Positions 9,521 through 17,142 of a stretch of DNA of 64,000 bases are shown here, piece after piece (within the stretch, counting starts at the first letter, position 1; every line of letters begins with the position of its first letter). The notes under the pieces are model-generated. The model ran no database searches. It was not told the DNA's origin and saw only the letters and a list, made by a program, of their open reading frames with translations. A program made the position numbers and the translations under genes. The DNA is from Nocardioides euryhalodurans (GTDB taxonomy: Bacteria; Actinomycetota; Actinomycetes; Propionibacteriales; Nocardioidaceae): contig NZ_CP038267.1 in the NCBI RefSeq assembly GCF_004564375.1, positions 1,304,501 through 1,368,500 on the forward strand. The letters are read 5' to 3'.

Positions 9521-10498
9521 GTGCACCCCCTGCAGCGGCTCTCCCGGCTCCCGCTCTACTGGCAGGTGCTGCTCATCAACGGGGCCGTCTTCGCGCTCGG
9601 CGCGGTGGCGCTGCTGCTCTCGCCGGCGACCGTCTCGCGTCAGGTGCTCGTCTCCGAGGCGGTCGTCCTCGTCGGCGGCCTCGCGCTGGTGCTGGTCGTC
9701 AACGCGCTGCTGCTGCGCCGGAGCCTGGCTCCCGTGGACCGGGTGGTCCGCGAGATGCAGGTCGTCGAGCTGCACGACGGGCAGCGGCTCACCACGCCGG
9801 CCACCGGACCGGGTGCGCGTCTGGTGGGGAGCTACAACGCCATGCTCGACCGGCTGGAGGCCGAGCGGAGCGCAAGCAACGCCCGCGCCCTCGCCGCCCA
9901 GGAGGCCGAGCGGCACCGGATCGCCCAGGAGCTGCACGACCAGGTCGGTCAGGACCTCACCGTGGTGCTGCTGGGGCTCAAGCAGCTGGCCGCACGCGCT
10001 CCCGCCGAGCTGGTCGAGGAGCTGGAGCTGCTGCGCGACAGCGCGCGCACCGGCCTCGACGACGTACGCCGGGTGGCGCGCGAGCTGCGTCCCGGGGTGC
10101 TCGCGGACCTCGGGCTCGGCAGCGCCCTGGCCGCGCTCTGCTCGGACTTCACCGCCCACGGTGGCCTCCCGGTCAGGCGGACCATCGCCCCGGGCCTCCC
10201 CGACCTCGGCCCGGAGCGCGAGCTGGTCGTCTACCGCGTCGCCCAGGAGGCGCTGACCAACGCCGCGCGGCACGCCCGAGGTGCCACCGAGGTCACGCTG
10301 TCGCTGGCCAGGGTGGGTGGCAACGCGCTGCTCGAGGTCACCGACGACGGCCGCGGCGCCACCGCCGTCGTCCCCGGCTCGGGCGTGCGCGGGATGCGCG
10401 AGCGGGCCGTGCTCGTCGGGGCCACCGTCTCCGTCGACGGCGGCCCGGCCGGTACCACCGTCCGGCTGGTCGTCCCGCTCCCGGAGGTCGCCCCGTGA
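9521..10498 (+). CDS. Two-component sensor histidine kinase (HisKA_3 / NarX-DesK type)
   Basis: 325 residues from GTG 9521. Two transmembrane helices (about 15-34 and 43-65) enclose only a very short external loop, so it probably senses membrane or intracellular signals. A HAMP-like stretch follows, then the HisKA_3 phospho-acceptor motif RHRIAQELHDQVGQDL with His139, and a HATPase domain (EALTNAARHA N-box, DDGRG G1-box). It overlaps the response regulator gene by 4 nt (GTGA), so the two are a cognate pair. The GTG was chosen because the first helix begins right after it (LPLYWQVLLI); upstream in-frame sequence lies inside the divergent antiporter gene. Confidence 0.88.
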   Translation: MHPLQRLSRLPLYWQVLLINGAVFALGAVALLLSPATVSRQVLVSEAVVLVGGLALVLVVNALLLRRSLAPVDRVVREMQVVELHDGQRLTTPATGPGARLVGSYNAMLDRLEAERSASNARALAAQEAERHRIAQELHDQVGQDLTVVLLGLKQLAARAPAELVEELELLRDSARTGLDDVRRVARELRPGVLADLGLGSALAALCSDFTAHGGLPVRRTIAPGLPDLGPERELVVYRVAQEALTNAARHARGATEVTLSLARVGGNALLEVTDDGRGATAVVPGSGVRGMRERAVLVGATVSVDGGPAGTTVRLVVPLPEVAP

Positions 10499-11139
10499 TC
10501 CGCGTGCTGCTCGCCGACGACCATCGCCTCGTACGCCGCGGGGTGCGCCTGATCCTGGAGCAGGAGCCGGACATCGAGGTGGTGGCCGAGGCCGGCGACG
10601 GCGCGGAGGCGGTCGAGCTGCTCCGCCGGACCGAGGTGGACCTGGCGATCCTCGACATCGCGATGCCTCGCACCACCGGGTTGCAGGCCGCCCGCGAGAT
10701 CGCCCGGCACCGCACCCCGCCGCGGGTGCTGATGCTGTCGATGCACGACAACGAGCAGTACTTCTTCTCGGCGCTGCGGGCCGGCGCCAGCGGCTACGTG
10801 CTCAAGTCGGTCGCCGACGAGGACCTCGTCGCAGCGGTGCGGGCGGCCATGCGCGGCGAGGCCTTCGTCTACCCCGGCGCGATGGGCGCGCTGGCGCGGG
10901 ACTACCTCGACCGGCTGCGGCGCGGCGAGCGGGTGCCCGAGACGGTGCTGACCGAGCGCGAGGACGAGGTGCTCAAGCTGGTCGCCGAGGGCATGTCCTC
11001 GCGCGAGATCGCCCGGGCGCTCACCATCAGCCCGCGGACCGTGGAGCGGCACCGCGAGAACATCCTCGCCAAGCTGGGCATGCGGGACCGGACGCAGCTG
11101 ACGCGGTATGCGATCCGGGCGGGGTTGATCGAGCCGTAA
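10495..11139 (+). CDS. NarL/FixJ-family response regulator
   Basis: 214 residues. Receiver domain with acidic pair Asp8-Asp9, phosphorylation site Asp54 (AILDIAMP), Ser/Thr in LMLSMHD and Lys in GYVLKSV, then a LuxR-type helix-turn-helix near 150-205 (LTEREDEVLKLVAEGMSSREIA). It should be phosphorylated by the upstream kinase and bind DNA as a dimer. Starts at a GTG overlapping the kinase stop and ends just before a perfect palindromic terminator. Its targets are not evident; the divergent antiporter is the nearest candidate. Confidence 0.93.
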   Translation: MIRVLLADDHRLVRRGVRLILEQEPDIEVVAEAGDGAEAVELLRRTEVDLAILDIAMPRTTGLQAAREIARHRTPPRVLMLSMHDNEQYFFSALRAGASGYVLKSVADEDLVAAVRAAMRGEAFVYPGAMGALARDYLDRLRRGERVPETVLTEREDEVLKLVAEGMSSREIARALTISPRTVERHRENILAKLGMRDRTQLTRYAIRAGLIEP

Positions 11140-11149
11140 CGGCGTGGGT

Positions 11150-11181
11150 GTCGTCTTCCCCGCTCGAGCGGGGAAGACGAC
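11150..11181. terminator. 32-bp perfect palindrome, bidirectional terminator
   Basis: Two 16-nt arms, the left beginning GTCGTCTTCCCC, form a perfect palindrome 10 nt after the response regulator stop. G-U and G-C pairs can extend the stem on both sides. The convergent deaminase gene ends at 11236, so the hairpin can serve both strands. There is no T-tract, which is usual in high-GC actinobacteria. Confidence 0.75.
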
Positions 11182-11235
11182 GCCTGGCGGCCGAAGCATC
11201 CCCTCCGACCGCCCGACTCGCCCACCAGGTCGAGC

Positions 11236-11724
11236 TCAGCCCGACGCCGACCGGACGTGCCGCTCGTGGAGCTCCCGCATCTCGCCCTCCAGCTCGGGTG
11301 CCGGCCCGTCGACCGGTACGCCGGGGGCGAGCGAGCCGATCGGCAGCGGCAGCACCGGCGAGGCGGCAGCGCCCCAGCCGGACCGCCAGTCCGTCAGCTG
11401 CGCCGACGACACGGCGTACACGATCCGGCCGAGCCCCACCCACGCGTGCGCGGCCGCGCACATCGGGCAGTGCTCGCCCGAGGTGTAGACCGTCGCGGCC
11501 CGCCGCTCACCCGGTGACAGGTGAGCGGCCGCCCAGCGTGCGATCTCCAGCTCGGGGTGACGGGTCTCGTCGCCGTCGGCGACCCGGTTGCGGTCCTCGA
11601 ACCGGACCGCACCCGAGTCGTCCACGAGCAGGGAGCCGAAGGGCTCGTCCCCTGCGTCGAGCGCCTCACGAGCGAGCTCGACGCACCGACGGAGGTGACC
11701 GAGGTCGGTCTCCGTGATGCTCAT
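11236..11724 (-). CDS. Nucleoside/nucleobase deaminase (cytidine deaminase superfamily)
   Basis: 162-residue zinc deaminase. Zinc and proton-shuttle residues are visible as His56-Pro-Glu58 (RHPELEIARWA; the family usually has HAE) and Cys86-x2-Cys89 (EHCPMCAAA). The family includes guanine deaminase, tRNA adenosine deaminase and yeast-type cytosine deaminase. The small stand-alone size and presence of a separate nucleobase-catabolism region suggest a free-base substrate, but the specificity is open. It starts 5 nt after the stop of the M14 peptidase gene and is probably co-transcribed with it, an odd functional pairing. Confidence 0.85.
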   Translation of the reverse strand: MSITETDLGHLRRCVELAREALDAGDEPFGSLLVDDSGAVRFEDRNRVADGDETRHPELEIARWAAAHLSPGERRAATVYTSGEHCPMCAAAHAWVGLGRIVYAVSSAQLTDWRSGWGAAASPVLPLPIGSLAPGVPVDGPAPELEGEMRELHERHVRSASG

Positions 11725-11729
11725 CGGGG

Positions 11730-14384
11730 CTACGGCGCCGACACCCCCTCGGCGTCCGGGCCGGCCCAGAACAGCGCCCGCGCTCCCTGGCTCGCCCCGC
11801 CCTTGATGTGGGTCCGGAAGAAGACCGACGTGCCGAAGACGAAGCCCTTCGCGCCCGACGCGGCCTCGCCGGAGATCGCGGAGGCCAGCCCCGCGACGCC
11901 CGCGGGTCCGACCCCGCTGCCGGAGGCCACCCAGTGGCCGGCGAGGAACGGGTCGGCGTCGTAGGACTGCTCGGTCGTGGTCCCGGCACCCAGCCCGGTG
12001 AAGGCGCTGGCGGGGTAGATGAACCCGTAGTCCTGGGCGAACGGCGCGAGCACCGACCCGTCCGGGGTGTCCACGGCCACGATCCCGTTGCCGGAGCCGT
12101 TGCCCGCGACCCGCGTCGCCGCGACCAGTCCGAAGCCGGACGCCGCGTTGAAGCCGGCCGCACCGGCGCCGACGATCGAGCGACCCGAGTCGACGTACGC
12201 CTGCACCGCGGCCCGGCCGGCAGCCTGGGCCGCCGTGAAGCCGAGCCCGGAGGCCACCCAGAGCACGTCCGCGTCGTCGAGCAGCGTCGGGTCGGCAGTC
12301 AGCGACGCCGAGCTGACCGGGATCAGGTCGTCGAACCCGAGCTCGGTCAGCGACAGCGTGTCGTCCTGGGTGCCGGAGACCGCGACGGTCAGGTCGTCGA
12401 GCCCCCGAGTCCCCTCGTCGTCGAGCGCGTCGAGGTCGGCCTGCGTCGCCTTGCCGAAGGGGACGTCGTAGGTCGTCGCCACGTCGGTGACCACGCCACG
12501 GTCGGACGCGTCGACGACGGCGGTGCCGTCCTCGAGCAGCGACACGTCGACGTCGGCCTCGAGCAGCGCGTTGAGCGCCTGGTAGTCGGCGATCCCCGCG
12601 AGGTCGAGCGTCACCAGCCCCTTGCCGCCGGGGACGCGAGCGTCGGACAGCGGCTTGAGGACCGGCTTGACCTGCCCGATCGGCCCGTCGGTGGTCGAGC
12701 CCACCTTGTCGACCGTCGCACCCCAGAGGTAGGAGTAGCTCCACGCCGAGATGTCGTACATCGTCGGCACCTTCGCCGAGATGTCGGTCCCGAGGTCGAG
12801 CAGCGAGTTGGCCAGGCCGCGCAGCGGCTGGTGCATGTCGACGACGTACGAGCCGCGCGGGTACGTCGTCCCGCCGACGGCCGTGTCCTTCTGCAGCACC
12901 CCGACCTCGATCTCGTGGAGGATCAGCTGGCGGACGAGGTTCTCGGCGTCTCCGGCCGAGCGCTGGGCGTCACCCTTCGGGATGACGTAGGCGCGGGGCA
13001 GGTCGACCGGGTCCTGGTCGTCGACGACGTCCCACAGCGGCTTCCACTCGTCGGGACCCTCGACGGCGGCGACGTCGGCCTCGGTGAGCGAGTCCTTGGG
13101 CTCGCCGGCCACGCCGCGACGGAACATCTCGATCTGGTTGTCGACCAGGTCGGCGCTGTTGTCGTCGACGTAGTCGACCATGCTCTCGATCGTGCGCTTC
13201 GCGACCGCGGTGTTGACGATCGCGCGCTCCGGCGACTGGGTCGAGCCCGAGGGACGCGACAGCGGCAGCTCGACGGTGCTCGTGATGGCCCCGAAGAACG
13301 CGGCGTACTGCGCGGTGAAGATGGGCGGGTAGTCGTCCCAGCCGGACGGGATGTCGCGGTACGGGATGGCGATGTGGGCGGTGTCGGGGCCGGTGTTCTC
13401 GGGCACGACCTCGTCGTTGACGATGTCGTAGTAGGTGTTGCCCGGGATGTCCGCGGCCACCACGTCGTCCTCGACCTGGCGCGCCATCGCGTATCCGTGC
13501 GGGATGAACAGGTCGTACTCGTAGTTCTCACCGTGCGGCGGTCCGCACGGCTCGACCTGCAGCACGCCGGTGTAGCCGTGCAGGTCCGCGGCCAGCAGCG
13601 GCTGGATCGCGGCGGCGGTCTTGACGAACGACCTCGCCTCGGGCGTCGTGTTGGTGATCATGTCGCGGTTCTCGTTGAGGCCCAGCGCGGTGTTGCGGGT
13701 GCCGGCGGTGCGCCCGTCGGGGTTGAGGGTCAGCGAGAAGTAGAGGCGGTGCGTCTCGAGCAGCTCGCTGACCTCGCTCCAGGGCGCCTCGACGAGGTCC
13801 TCGATGACCTGCATCGAGGCGTCGGTGCCCTCCCACTCGTTGCCGTGGATGTTGGAGCTGAACCAGACCGGCGACTTGTAGTCACGGGCGAGGCCCCGGT
13901 CGCGCGCCGCGCTCTCGGGGCGGTCGCGGATCTCCTCGCGCCACCCGGTCTGGCGCTTGGTCTCGCGGCGGTCCTCGGGAGCCGTGATCGTGACCAGGTA
14001 GAGGTCGCGGTCCTGCGTGGACTGGCCGACGACCTGGGTGGAGATCCGGTCGCTCTGCGCCATCCACTCCATCAGCTGGGGTGCGAGGTCGTCGTGGGAG
14101 AGCAGGTTGCCGGAGTCGGAGGCGTCGGGCACGTTGGGCGGGTAGATCCGCAGGTCCGGCTGGTAGGGGTACGACGTCGGCATCTCCAGCCCGGCGGTCG
14201 CACGGGCGCCGCGCGCCTGGGGCGCGACCCTGGTCACCTCGTCGAGGCCGACGGCGTTCTGCCGGGCCTCGGGTCCGCGCCCGTCGGGGCTCGCTGGATC
14301 CCGGGGAGCCGCCGCCGACGGGGCGACGAGCGTGGCGGCGAGGAGGAGTGAGGAGATCCCGGCGAGGGGACGGAAGAGTCTCAC
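11730..14384 (-). CDS. Secreted M14-family zinc carboxypeptidase
   Basis: 884 residues with an N-terminal signal peptide (hydrophobic 8-22, then PSAAAP). The catalytic domain shows the metal-binding NIHGNEWEGTD (H-x2-E near 178), the third zinc His in AADLHGYTG near 268, and the catalytic Glu in TSTVELPLSR near 369, so it should be active against peptides outside the cell. The last 300 residues form a Rossmann-like accessory region (YVDSGRSIVGAGAAGFNAA) with no catalytic residues I recognise. GTG 14384 was chosen: GAAAGG lies 8 nt upstream and the signal peptide starts at once. In-frame sequence farther upstream is antisense to nothing and lies in the 3' part of the SDR gene. Confidence 0.88.
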   Translation of the reverse strand: MRLFRPLAGISSLLLAATLVAPSAAAPRDPASPDGRGPEARQNAVGLDEVTRVAPQARGARATAGLEMPTSYPYQPDLRIYPPNVPDASDSGNLLSHDDLAPQLMEWMAQSDRISTQVVGQSTQDRDLYLVTITAPEDRRETKRQTGWREEIRDRPESAARDRGLARDYKSPVWFSSNIHGNEWEGTDASMQVIEDLVEAPWSEVSELLETHRLYFSLTLNPDGRTAGTRNTALGLNENRDMITNTTPEARSFVKTAAAIQPLLAADLHGYTGVLQVEPCGPPHGENYEYDLFIPHGYAMARQVEDDVVAADIPGNTYYDIVNDEVVPENTGPDTAHIAIPYRDIPSGWDDYPPIFTAQYAAFFGAITSTVELPLSRPSGSTQSPERAIVNTAVAKRTIESMVDYVDDNSADLVDNQIEMFRRGVAGEPKDSLTEADVAAVEGPDEWKPLWDVVDDQDPVDLPRAYVIPKGDAQRSAGDAENLVRQLILHEIEVGVLQKDTAVGGTTYPRGSYVVDMHQPLRGLANSLLDLGTDISAKVPTMYDISAWSYSYLWGATVDKVGSTTDGPIGQVKPVLKPLSDARVPGGKGLVTLDLAGIADYQALNALLEADVDVSLLEDGTAVVDASDRGVVTDVATTYDVPFGKATQADLDALDDEGTRGLDDLTVAVSGTQDDTLSLTELGFDDLIPVSSASLTADPTLLDDADVLWVASGLGFTAAQAAGRAAVQAYVDSGRSIVGAGAAGFNAASGFGLVAATRVAGNGSGNGIVAVDTPDGSVLAPFAQDYGFIYPASAFTGLGAGTTTEQSYDADPFLAGHWVASGSGVGPAGVAGLASAISGEAASGAKGFVFGTSVFFRTHIKGGASQGARALFWAGPDAEGVSAP

Positions 14385-14479
14385 GATGGTGCCTTTCTGC
14401 GACCCGCTCAGTGTGTGGGATCGACCATCGCACCGCCGAGCGATCTTGACCAGACCCGTCCGGACGGATTTCCGGCGCG

Positions 14480-15226
14480 CTAGCGACCGCCGGCCACCCG
14501 CAGCGTGGTCCCCGTGACGTACGACGCCGCGCCGGACAGCAGCCAGGCGACCGCCTCGGCGATCTCGGCCGGCCGGCCGGCACGGCCCAGCGGCACCAGC
14601 GGCCCGACCCGCTCCACCCGGCCGGACTCGCCCGCGTCCTCGTGGATGCGGGTCTCGACGATGCCCGGTGCGACGCCGACCACCCGCACCCCGTCGTGCG
14701 CGACCTCCTGCGCCAGGCCGACCGTCAGGGCGTCGATCCCGGCCTTCGCGGCAGCGTAGTGGACGTACTCCCCCGGCGCCCCCAGCGTGGCCGCGCCCGA
14801 GCTGATGTTGACCAGCACGCCGCCGACGCCACCACGGGAGCGCCCCATCACCCGTACCGCCTCGCGTGCCACCAGCAGCGCCGCGGTCAGGTTGAGGTCG
14901 ACGGAGCGCCGGACGACGTCGACCGGCGTCTCGGCGAGGGTGGCGATGTGGAGGGTCGCGCCGGCGTTGTTGACCACGCCCGTGAGCACGCCGGCCTCGC
15001 GGGCCGCGGCGAACAGCGAGGCCGGCCCGTCCGGGGCGGTCAGGTCGGCGCGCACCACCCGGCACGCGGCCCCGAGGTCGGCGCAGGCTGCCCTGACCTC
15101 CTCGGCGGCCGCGTCGTCACGGGCGTGGCCCAGCACCAGGTCGTGCCCCGCCCCGGCCAGCAGTCGCGCGGTCGCGGCCCCGATGCCGCGGGTGCCGCCG
15201 GTCACCAGCGTGAGGGGTCGGCTCAT
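14480..15226 (-). CDS. SDR-family NAD(P)-dependent oxidoreductase
   Basis: 248 residues with Rossmann motif TGGTRGIG at 9-16, NNAG near 92-95 and the catalytic triad Ser (NISSG), Tyr and Lys (YVHYAAAKAG). It closely resembles 3-oxoacyl-ACP-reductase-like SDRs. Its start overlaps the hyuB stop by 4 nt (ATGA), so it is the third gene of the hyuA-hyuB operon. That suggests it reduces or oxidises a carbonyl product of the hydantoinase-type reaction. The exact substrate is unknown. Confidence 0.85.
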   Translation of the reverse strand: MSRPLTLVTGGTRGIGAATARLLAGAGHDLVLGHARDDAAAEEVRAACADLGAACRVVRADLTAPDGPASLFAAAREAGVLTGVVNNAGATLHIATLAETPVDVVRRSVDLNLTAALLVAREAVRVMGRSRGGVGGVLVNISSGAATLGAPGEYVHYAAAKAGIDALTVGLAQEVAHDGVRVVGVAPGIVETRIHEDAGESGRVERVGPLVPLGRAGRPAEIAEAVAWLLSGAASYVTGTTLRVAGGR

Positions 15227-17142
15227 CGGTCGAGCCGGTCGACCTCGGCGTGGGCAGCACCGCCCGCCAGGGCGGCGTAGCCCGGTCCGCGGTCGAAGAA
15301 CGGCTCCTCGGGGTCGCGTGGCCGCCCGGCGCGCTCGGCGTCGGTCGCGGCCGCGTCGTGGGCGAGCGTGTCGTCGTCGAGCGACCCGGTCAGCACGACG
15401 CCGTAGTCGCGCCGGGCCGCCTCGGCCGAGACCTTGCGCCAGACGACGTCGCGGACCACCAGCGTCGGGTCACGGCGCAGCGGGTCGCCCCAGCCGCCAC
15501 CGCCCGTCGTGCGGATCCGGATCAGCTCACCGGCTCGTACGGGCTCGGCGTCGGCGAGGGCGTCGACCTCCCGCTCGGCGGGGCCGCCGGGGTCGACGGT
15601 GACCTGGAAGGGCGACCCGGCCTTGCCGCCGCGGACCCCCCAGCAGGCCAGGATCGACCGGTCGGCGATCGACATGAAGTGGGCGTCCTTGAGCATCCGG
15701 ATCTGCTTCTCGTAGCCGAGCCCGCCCCGGAACTCCCCCGCCCCGCCGGAGTCGACCGCGAGCGAGAGCGACTCCACGAGGAACGGGAAACGGGACTCGG
15801 TGAACTCGGTCGGCAGGTTCCGCGAGTCGGGCACGACGTGGATGGTGTCCTCGCCGTCGGCGTAGTAGCGGCCGCCGGAGCCACCGCCGAGGACCTCCCG
15901 CATCAGGTACGGCCGACCGTCGCGGTCCTCGCCGTAGACGCCGGTGTAGCGGATCGTCTCCTGGTCGGCCGGCATCCGGCCGTCGACCGCCTTGGCGACC
16001 ACCCCGGCGAGGACGCCGAGCAGCCGCAGGATCACGAAGGTCCGGGCGTTGGTGGGGGCCGGGAAGACCGGGGTCAGCAGCGTGCCGGGCTCGGGGAACC
16101 GCATCTCGATCAGCGGCACCACCCCCTCGTTGACGTCGAGCTCGGCCATCCGCTCCGGGGAGGCGGCGAGGTTGCGGAGGATCGGAGCCAGCCACTTCTT
16201 GAGGAAGACACCGTCGCTGTAGTCGCCGCAGTGGTTGATCGGTCCCTTGGCCTGGGGGCCGGTCCCGTCGAAGTCGAGCACCAGCCGCTCGCCGTCGGGG
16301 TCGTCGGCCGGGGTGCGGGTGAGGGTGATCCGCTGGGTGTGGAGCATCGGCTCGTCGACGCCGTCGTGCTCGGCGTAGTCCTCCCACGTCCACGAGCCCA
16401 CCGGGACCTGCGACAGGATCTCGCGGCGGTAGGTCTCGGTGGTGCGCGAGATGATCGCGTCGAAGCACGACTCGACCGTGTCGACGCCGTACCGGTCGAA
16501 CATCTCTCCGAGGCGGCGCGCCCCCATCAGGCAGGCCGAGCACTCGGCGTCGAGGTCGGCGGCCAGCGACTCGGGCATCCGGGAGTTGCGGGTCATGATC
16601 GCCAGGGCCGCGCGGTTGGGGACGCCGGCGTCCCAGAGCTTGATGGGCGGCACCATCAGCCCCTCCTCGAAGACGCTGGTGGCGTTGCTCGGCATCGAGC
16701 CGGGCACGGCGCCTCCGATGTCGTCGTGGTGGCCGAAGGCCTGGACGAACGCGACCACGCGTCCCTCGCTGAACACCGGCACGGTCACGCAGAGGTCGGG
16801 CAGGTGGCCGATGCCACCCTCGGAGCGGTAGACGTCGTTGTGGAAGAAGACGTCGCCCTCGCGCATCTCCTCGATCGGGAAGTCGCGGGCGACGGGGTGC
16901 ACGAGCGCGGAGTACGAGCGGCCGGTCAGCTTGCGCAGCAGCCGGTCGTGGATGCCGGCCCGGAAGTCGTGGGCATCGCGGATCATCGGGCTGCGGCTGG
17001 TGCGCGCGATCGCGGTCTCGACCTCCATCTCGACGCTGGCCAGCGAGCCCTGCACGATCTCGGTCAGCACCGGGTCTGCGCTCGCGCCTGCGTCGGCGGT
17101 GAGCGGGCCGAAGGGGAAGTCGGTGGGGGCCTTCCTGCTCAT
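15223..17142 (-). CDS. hyuB: Hydantoinase B / oxoprolinase family subunit
   Basis: 639-residue HyuB-type subunit, the normal length. Family members pair with HyuA in ATP-dependent N-methylhydantoinase, 5-oxoprolinase or acetone carboxylase. Seen: REGDVFFHNDVYRSEGGIGHLPD near 95-117 and GGGSGGRYYADGED near 410-425, typical of the family. ATG 17142 has a GACGAGGAG ribosome site 9 nt upstream. It overlaps hyuA by 4 nt and the downstream SDR by 4 nt, so subunits should be made in equal amounts. The substrate could be a hydantoin or another cyclic ureide. Confidence 0.9.
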   Translation of the reverse strand: MSRKAPTDFPFGPLTADAGASADPVLTEIVQGSLASVEMEVETAIARTSRSPMIRDAHDFRAGIHDRLLRKLTGRSYSALVHPVARDFPIEEMREGDVFFHNDVYRSEGGIGHLPDLCVTVPVFSEGRVVAFVQAFGHHDDIGGAVPGSMPSNATSVFEEGLMVPPIKLWDAGVPNRAALAIMTRNSRMPESLAADLDAECSACLMGARRLGEMFDRYGVDTVESCFDAIISRTTETYRREILSQVPVGSWTWEDYAEHDGVDEPMLHTQRITLTRTPADDPDGERLVLDFDGTGPQAKGPINHCGDYSDGVFLKKWLAPILRNLAASPERMAELDVNEGVVPLIEMRFPEPGTLLTPVFPAPTNARTFVILRLLGVLAGVVAKAVDGRMPADQETIRYTGVYGEDRDGRPYLMREVLGGGSGGRYYADGEDTIHVVPDSRNLPTEFTESRFPFLVESLSLAVDSGGAGEFRGGLGYEKQIRMLKDAHFMSIADRSILACWGVRGGKAGSPFQVTVDPGGPAEREVDALADAEPVRAGELIRIRTTGGGGWGDPLRRDPTLVVRDVVWRKVSAEAARRDYGVVLTGSLDDDTLAHDAAATDAERAGRPRDPEEPFFDRGPGYAALAGGAAHAEVDRLDR

